DNA of 9,898 bases from Candidatus Saccharimonadota bacterium (GTDB lineage: Bacteria; Eremiobacterota; Xenobia; Xenobiales; Xenobiaceae), in NCBI GenBank assembly GCA_004554425.1, contig SFMI01000114.1, forward strand, positions 1 through 9,898, read 5' to 3'. The notes beneath the pieces are model-generated. The model was given only the letters and a program-made list of their open reading frames with translations. It ran no database searches and had not been told where the DNA came from. Positions 6,324 to 9,898 of the stretch are shown in pieces; the first letter of the stretch is position 1; each line of letters begins with the position of its first letter. Made by a program: the position numbers and the translations under genes.

Positions 6324-7817
6324 ATGAAGATGTCCCCTAAGCTCGTTTTTAGCGCTCTACTTTTAGCTGTGTTGCTAATTAGTGTTGCTAATTTCCCCCA
6401 AAATTTTTATATTGGTGATCCTTATTGGATGCGAGCTCAGGCTCAGGCTTGGCTTGAAGGCCGCGACGATATTCCAGCTCAATATGCGTCGCAACTGGAA
6501 GTGGGACAGTATTGTTTTTACAACGAAAACAGCGGCAAATATTATAGCAAATATGGGCTATTCAATAGCTTATTTATGTTGCCAGTTGTTGCTTGGTGGA
6601 ATTTCTCCGGCCATGCCCCGCTTTACGGTGGAGACTTAGGTTCAACTTCATTTGTCTTTACGCTCAATTGTTATAACTTGCTTTGGACCTTAGGGTTAGC
6701 GGCAGCTCTCTATTGGGGAGCTTCGCTTTTTTGCCAACGACGTGAGATCGCGGCAGCTTGGACTTTGATTTGTTTATTTAGCAGTTTCGGTTGGAACTAT
6801 TTGCGTGCCCAAAGTGGTGAAATTTTCCAGTGGACTATGGCCGCTGTTTTTTTTGCTGCCGCAGTGAGTCTTTTAAGGGCCAAAGCCCAAAGACAAAAGC
6901 TTTCTGTTTATTTATGGCTAGGGGTATGGCTAGCTTTAATAAGCTTAGTTATGCTTAAAAGCATATATATTTTGCTCGTGCCTATTTTGTTGATAGTATT
7001 GCTTTGGCCTTGTCAGCCAACATTTGTGTCTGGTGGGCCGGAGCGCACAGAACAGTCAGAGCCTATCCAAGCTGCTGAAATTTCCTGGCATTCTCCTTGG
7101 ATTATTATCCCCTTAATATGTCTGGCTGTACTGTTTCTAGGTGCCAATTTTTGGCGTTTTGGCAGTCCCTTTAATAGTGGTTATACACAGTGGAGCCGTG
7201 AGGCAGACGCTTTTAGCGGCCATATCTTGGAAGGATTAGTAGGTTTCCTCTTCAGCAAAGATAAGAGCATTTTTCTTTATCAACCGTTGCTGATTTTTTC
7301 TTTATTGGAAATAAAAAAATTTGGCACACGGTTTCCTCGTGAAAGCTGGTTAATAGGCTCTACTTTTATTGTTTTCTTGTTGGTAAATTCTAAATTTGTT
7401 AATTGGGGAGGCCATTGGGGGTATGGGCCGCGCTATCTTTTATTTGTTCTCAGTGAATTGTCTTGGCCAGCGCTTTTACTTATGGAAGATTGGGTGCTGA
7501 ACTTTTCCAAGCTAAAGAGCAAAATAGGTTTGGCTTTACTCAGTGTGGTTGTAGCTTTGTCAACTTATATGCAAATAGAGACTAACACTTTGGAATTTTT
7601 TACTTACTATCGAGTAGAAGCTTTGCTAAGAGCTTATCCTGTGCCTCAAGCGCAAAAAATGTTCAACCGACGTCCTTTTGGCCTAGTGAATCGCGATTTA
7701 ATCAGGCTAAAAGAAGATGGAACTTATCCTGAGTGGCTTTTGGAAGCTTGTCGTGAAGCTCCGAATGATACAATATATCTTCCTCAGATGGTAGTAAAAT
7801 TTTGCATATATAACTAG
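6324..7817 (+). CDS. Polytopic membrane protein, GT-C glycosyltransferase-like
   Basis: The protein has 497 residues and about ten membrane helices. The first (about 8-24) is followed by a loop with GDPYWMRAQAQAWLEG (31-46). This resembles the first periplasmic loop of GT-C enzymes (PMT/ArnT/GT39-like), in which an acidic residue, here Asp32, takes part in catalysis. YYSKYGLFNSLFMLP (73-87) and GHWGYGPRYLLFVL (363-376) match the S-K-Y and G-P-R-Y-L patterns common in bacterial GT39-like proteins. Such enzymes move a sugar from a polyprenyl-phosphate donor to a lipid, glycan or protein on the outer face of the inner membrane; donor and acceptor here are unknown. AAAAGGA lies 10 nt before the ATG at 6324; a second in-frame ATG at 6330 is possible. 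Terminators flank the gene on both sides, so it is probably a single-gene unit. The assignment to GT-C is by motif only. Confidence 0.68.
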   Translation: MKMSPKLVFSALLLAVLLISVANFPQNFYIGDPYWMRAQAQAWLEGRDDIPAQYASQLEVGQYCFYNENSGKYYSKYGLFNSLFMLPVVAWWNFSGHAPLYGGDLGSTSFVFTLNCYNLLWTLGLAAALYWGASLFCQRREIAAAWTLICLFSSFGWNYLRAQSGEIFQWTMAAVFFAAAVSLLRAKAQRQKLSVYLWLGVWLALISLVMLKSIYILLVPILLIVLLWPCQPTFVSGGPERTEQSEPIQAAEISWHSPWIIIPLICLAVLFLGANFWRFGSPFNSGYTQWSREADAFSGHILEGLVGFLFSKDKSIFLYQPLLIFSLLEIKKFGTRFPRESWLIGSTFIVFLLVNSKFVNWGGHWGYGPRYLLFVLSELSWPALLLMEDWVLNFSKLKSKIGLALLSVVVALSTYMQIETNTLEFFTYYRVEALLRAYPVPQAQKMFNRRPFGLVNRDLIRLKEDGTYPEWLLEACREAPNDTIYLPQMVVKFCIYN

Positions 7818-7833
7818 CAATTCACTAAAAAGT

Positions 7834-7882
7834 AAAAAGCGGCAACTCTACCTAAAAATAAGGTAGAAATTGTCGCTTTTTT
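7834..7882. terminator. Bidirectional intrinsic terminator
   Basis: CTACCT (7848-7853) pairs with AGGTAG (7861-7866). An outer arm AAAAAGCGGCAA pairs with TTGTCGCTTTTT through one G-T wobble. The hairpin has A residues on the left and T residues on the right, so it gives a T-tract on either strand. It lies between the convergent genes ending at 7817 (plus) and 7902 (minus) and probably serves both. Confidence 0.88.
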
Positions 7883-7901
7883 ACGATAGAGGAGCAAGAA
7901 G

Positions 7902-8315
7902 CTAACCGCGATTATACATGAGTCTGTAGGTACCAGGAGGCTCAATTTGCACGGAAGCACCGTTGCTAAATGATACGAACGAGTTGCGATTGCTGTAGCC
8001 GAGATCGACAATGTTCGTACGGCCGGCGGCACGCTGTTCCAGAAGAGCCATTTGGCCTTCCAAGCTCAGGGTAACTCGGTCGCGCAGCCACGGGCTTTTA
8101 AAGTCCGCTCCAAGGATGGAATTGTTGTCATCACCAATGCCTTGCACGCCTCGGGCTGCAGAGGCACCGCCGACTCCATTGACTCCGGCAGCACCAACTC
8201 CGCCTACTTGCTGCTGTTGCTGCTGAATATCGTATGGATTGTAACCTAACTGAACGCTGTCGCGACTGCGTCGCGCTCTTATTTGTTCAATTTTATCCTG
8301 ATGGTCATCTGCCAT
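7902..8315 (-). CDS. Gly/Gln-rich hypothetical protein
   Basis: The protein has 137 residues and no signal peptide or membrane helix. It has three parts: a charged N-terminus (1-25, with an RARRSRDS stretch); a low-complexity middle with six consecutive Gln (31-36) followed by Gly/Val/Ala repeats (37-60); and a C-terminal part (about 66-137) with mixed, more structured sequence ending in SVQIEPPGTYRLMYNR. The Gln run is encoded by mixed CAG/CAA codons at 8208-8225. The start is firm: AGGAG lies 6 nt before the ATG. The gene stands alone, convergent with the membrane protein gene. I do not recognise the family. A structural or assembly role is possible, but nothing in the sequence proves it. 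Confidence 0.8.
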   Translation of the reverse strand: MADDHQDKIEQIRARRSRDSVQLGYNPYDIQQQQQQVGGVGAAGVNGVGGASAARGVQGIGDDNNSILGADFKSPWLRDRVTLSLEGQMALLEQRAAGRTNIVDLGYSNRNSFVSFSNGASVQIEPPGTYRLMYNRG

Positions 8316-8392
8316 CTCGTACTCCTTTCATCGCTACCAAAGTAACGCCGGAAATACAAAGTCCTTTGTTGAAGAAAACTTTACTCTCTTTA

Positions 8393-8426
8393 AGTATATA
8401 ATACCAGCTTAAATTAAATGAACCTG
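8393..8426 (-). promoter_or_regulatory. Possible promoter of the Gly/Gln-rich gene
   Basis: On the minus strand the stretch TATTATATACT (8403 to 8393) offers -10-like hexamers about 80 nt before the start codon at 8315. The -35 candidates upstream (TTCATT or CAGGTT) are poor, so only the -10 is supported. The rest of 8316-8605 holds no gene that I can see. It contains an inverted repeat TGATAA/TTATCA with a 5-nt loop (8510-8526) and two copies of TTCAACTT. Confidence 0.3.
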
Positions 8427-8605
8427 CTTAGTTACAGTTTTGTTAATAGAATGTGAACAAAAAGTTCCTTTAGGCTAAGAGCAAGCCGTATTTGCGGAGT
8501 TCGTCAAATTGATAAACTTATTATCATATTCAACTTCTATCAAGCTATGAAAGGGTGTTCAACTTAATATTGCAATTTAACGTAAACTTTTTTTCTGTAG
8601 AGATG

Positions 8606-8634
8606 TTGACAAAGTATTCTCTCTTTGCTAATAT
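8606..8634 (+). promoter_or_regulatory. Housekeeping-type promoter of the tRNA operon
   Basis: A perfect TTGACA (8606-8611), a 17-bp spacer and TAATAT (8629-8634) lie 48 nt before the first tRNA. The segment after the -10 (TTCCGCG) is GC-rich. In well-studied bacteria such discriminators are linked to stringent control of stable RNA genes; applying that here is inference. Confidence 0.85.
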
Positions 8635-8682
8635 TTCCGCGTTGCCTGCGAAGTCATAAAACTTCTCAAGGTTCCTGAAGTT

Positions 8683-8759
8683 GGGTCTGTAGCTCAGGTG
8701 GTTAGAGCGCATCCCTGATAAGGATGAGGTCATAAGTTCGAGTCTTATTAGACCCACCA
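8683..8759 (+). tRNA. tRNA-Ile(GAT), first copy
   Basis: All arms fold. The acceptor is GGGTCTG/TAGACCC (last pair G-T), the D-stem GCTC/GAGC and the anticodon stem CATCC/GGATG. The loop CTGATAA puts anticodon GAT at 8717-8719, and the T-stem is ATAAG/CTTAT around TTCGAGT. The body is 74 nt to the discriminator A at 8756, followed by an encoded CCA (8757-8759). It reads AUC/AUU isoleucine codons. It is the first gene of a three-tRNA operon. Confidence 0.97.
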
Positions 8760-8766
8760 CAACTTC

Positions 8767-8807
8767 TTCTAAATGCGGCGCCTTTTGTTGGGCGCTGCCA
8801 TTTAGAA
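8767..8807 (+). other. Long hairpin in the spacer between the two tRNA-Ile genes
   Basis: 8767-8782 (TTCTAAATGCGGCGCC) pairs with 8790-8807 (GGGCGCTGCCATTTAGAA) around a 7-nt loop, leaving one bulged C and one G-T wobble. It is followed by A residues rather than T, so it is not a rho-independent terminator. In a polycistronic tRNA precursor such a stem could be a processing or spacing element (inference). Confidence 0.6.
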
Positions 8808-8832
8808 AAAATGGAAATGGGCAGCGAGACAT

Positions 8833-8909
8833 GGGTCTGTAGCTCAGGTGGTTAGAGCGCATCCCTGATAAGGATGAGGTCATAGGTTCGAGTCCTATTA
8901 GACCCACCA
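8833..8909 (+). tRNA. tRNA-Ile(GAT), second copy
   Basis: The mature sequence is identical to the first copy except for two bases. G8885 replaces A8735, and C8895 replaces T8745. These two positions pair with each other in the T-stem (52-62), so the change is compensatory: A-T in copy one, G-C in copy two. Anticodon GAT is at 8867-8869, and CCA is encoded at 8907-8909. The flanking sequences of the two copies are not alike. Confidence 0.97.
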
Positions 8910-8923
8910 TATTGGTAGGTAGT

Positions 8924-8948
8924 TATAGGAGCTCTTTGGGCTCCTATA
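8924..8948 (+). other. Hairpin between tRNA-Ile and tRNA-Ala
   Basis: TATAGGAGC (8924-8932) pairs perfectly with GCTCCTATA (8940-8948) around a 7-nt loop. A short run of five T residues follows two bases later (8952-8956). It may act as a weak attenuator or a processing stem. The tract is too short and displaced for me to call it a terminator. Confidence 0.55.
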
Positions 8949-8973
8949 TCATTTTTCCCAAGTTTATCAATTT

Positions 8974-9046
8974 GGGGCTATGGCTCAGTTGGGAGAGCGC
9001 CTCCCTTGCACGGAGGAGGTCGTCGGTTCGAATCCGTCTAGCTCCA
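8974..9046 (+). tRNA. tRNA-Ala(TGC)
   Basis: The 73-nt gene folds with acceptor GGGGCTA/TAGCTCC, in which G3 pairs with T70; this G3-U70 wobble is the universal alanine identity element. The anticodon stem is CCTCC/GGAGG with loop CTTGCAC and anticodon TGC at 9007-9009. The T-stem GTCGG/CCGTC contains a T-T mismatch at 50-64. The discriminator A is at 9046 and is followed by CTA, so CCA is not encoded, unlike in the two tRNA-Ile genes upstream. Confidence 0.96.
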
Positions 9047-9052
9047 CTAGTT

Positions 9053-9080
9053 AAAACCCCGAGTGATCGGGGTTTTTTTT
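9053..9080 (+). terminator. Intrinsic terminator of the tRNA operon
   Basis: AAAACCCCGA (9053-9062) pairs perfectly with TCGGGGTTTT (9067-9076) around GTGA, and the T run continues to 9080. It lies 6 nt after tRNA-Ala. Confidence 0.92.
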
Positions 9081-9105
9081 ATTCCATCTTTTGGGCGGAG
9101 TTAAA

Positions 9106-9898
9106 ATGAAAAAATTGCGGCGATTTTTTAGTTTGTTAGCTATTTTAGTCTTTTTGGCTATACCGGTTTTCGCTCAGAGCAATTCCGAGTCGTCAGCTGA
9201 TAAGGGGAAAAAGACAGACTCTGCTCTGTCAGCCGCTTTTTTGGAGCCTTTATACTGTGCTGGCTCCGGGGAAAATATTGATATTGCATTTTCTGCTTCC
9301 GACGAACAAATTAGTTCCTTAGGGTTAGATATTTACAACTTTGATCTAGCCTCAGCTTTATCTAAGAATGTTCCTGTCAACTATACAAACTTAAGTAATG
9401 AAGATTACGAGCGTTTGCAATTTGCCTTAAAGAAAGAGCAAACAGTTCCTCTTGCTCAAGCTAAGGCTATTCTGGCCAATGAAAACGATACCCAAAAGTC
9501 TAATTTGCAACAATACAGCTTGAGTTTACCTAAGCTTGGGGATGGCATTTATCTTCTAAGACTGCATGATAGTCAGGCTAAAATAAGAGATAGCTTCCAA
9601 ATCGTGAGCGTTTCCGATATTCGCTTGGCTTGTCTAGGTTATGGAACTACTTCCGGAGTTCTGTGGGTACTGGATAGCAAAACTGGTAATCCCCTTTATG
9701 CCGATCAGGTTTTTGGTCAAACTTACGCCCAAAATAAAAAATCTACTTCACTAGCCTTAAATTGCTCTCCCAGCGGTTTGGTAAATATACCTTCTTCCGA
9801 GGCTGTTTCCGCTATATATCTTGTTGTTAAAGGACAACGGAAGGCAGTAGCTATCTCTTCTGATTTACTGAATCTTTCCAAACGTTGGAAAGCTTTTT
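9106..9898 (+). CDS. Alpha-2-macroglobulin-like protein, N-terminal part (cut by the window end)
   Basis: The frame opens at the ATG at 9106 (GGAG 5 nt before it) and runs to the edge without a stop, giving 264 visible residues. A signal peptide (MKKLRRFF, then a hydrophobic core) ends at VFA-QS, with likely cleavage after Ala23. There is no lipobox Cys, so the protein would be secreted or periplasmic rather than lipid-anchored. Then come FLEPLYCAGSGENIDIAFSA (about 45-64), like the first macroglobulin (MG1) domain, and LPKLGDGIYLLRL (about 145-157). SVSDIRLACLGYG followed by LWVLDSKTGNPLYADQVF (about 172-206) matches the MG2/MG3 pattern of bacterial A2M, in which a 'VTDL..TGKPV..A' strand pair is typical. 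Full-length relatives usually exceed 1,500 residues and trap proteases or act in envelope defence. Whether the thioester motif exists lies outside the window. The gap after the tRNA terminator is only 25 nt, leaving little room for its own promoter. Confidence 0.62.
   Translation, partial: MKKLRRFFSLLAILVFLAIPVFAQSNSESSADKGKKTDSALSAAFLEPLYCAGSGENIDIAFSASDEQISSLGLDIYNFDLASALSKNVPVNYTNLSNEDYERLQFALKKEQTVPLAQAKAILANENDTQKSNLQQYSLSLPKLGDGIYLLRLHDSQAKIRDSFQIVSVSDIRLACLGYGTTSGVLWVLDSKTGNPLYADQVFGQTYAQNKKSTSLALNCSPSGLVNIPSSEAVSAIYLVVKGQRKAVAISSDLLNLSKRWKAF

Noticed and set aside
8208..8225. Microsatellite-like CTG/TTG run considered as a phase-variation tract
   Set aside because: It has six mixed codons in a trinucleotide period, so length changes would not shift the frame. 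It is simply the coding for poly-Gln.
8011..8249. Plus-strand frames with Cys- or Leu-rich runs opposite the Gly/Gln-rich gene
   Set aside because: The runs are the antisense reading of the CAG/CAA stretch. The minus-strand gene has a strong AGGAG site.
8545..8910. Minus-strand frame of 121 codons with a repeated GLEPMTSSLSGMRSNHLSYRP-like segment
   Set aside because: It is the antisense of the two tRNA-Ile genes. The repeat reflects the duplicated tRNA, and such peptides are well-known spurious annotations.
8912..9109. Plus-strand frame of 65 codons containing SSVRIRLAP
   Set aside because: It is a translation through tRNA-Ala and its terminator, another common artefact.

Overview
The window comes from a bacterial chromosome of moderate-to-low GC (roughly 40-45% by eye). 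Support for Bacteria: Shine-Dalgarno sites, Sec and lipoprotein-type signal peptides, a -35/-10 promoter with 17-bp spacing, intrinsic terminators and bacterial tRNA-Ile(GAT)/tRNA-Ala(TGC). The lipoprotein and the alpha-2-macroglobulin-like protein fit a diderm envelope. I cannot place the phylum. Most proteins are envelope or secreted proteins of poorly known families, as expected for a little-studied lineage. I see no transposase, integrase, phage gene or CRISPR array.

Left part (34-4269, minus strand): three closely spaced genes that probably form one operon, read right to left. They are a 750-aa protein with a long Ser-rich disordered N-terminus, one membrane helix and a propeller-like C-terminal region (2017-4269); a 507-aa lipoprotein with about seven propeller-like repeats (474-1997); and a 138-aa protein with three membrane helices (34-450). 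Gaps are 19 and 23 nt. None has a name I recognise. Together they look like a small envelope module.

Middle part (4558-7817, plus strand), diverging from the first: a circularly permuted ATP-grasp ligase-like enzyme (4558-5859), followed 24 nt later by a small secreted protein (5884-6213) and a strong terminator (6240-6282). A separate polytopic membrane protein resembling GT-C glycosyltransferases follows (6324-7817). It ends in a bidirectional terminator shared with the convergent gene at 7902-8315, which encodes a Gly/Gln-rich 137-aa protein of unknown function.

Right part: a well-defined tRNA operon on the plus strand. It has a promoter (8606-8634), two nearly identical tRNA-Ile(GAT) genes, one tRNA-Ala(TGC) and an intrinsic terminator (9053-9080). 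No rRNA is beside it, although this Ile/Ala pair usually sits in the 16S-23S spacer. A 5' gene fragment then starts at 9106 and runs off the right edge; its 264 visible residues look like the N-terminus of a bacterial alpha-2-macroglobulin.

Nothing here is a proven new system. The best candidates for a second look are the propeller/lipoprotein/membrane operon and the ATP-grasp enzyme paired with a small secreted protein.
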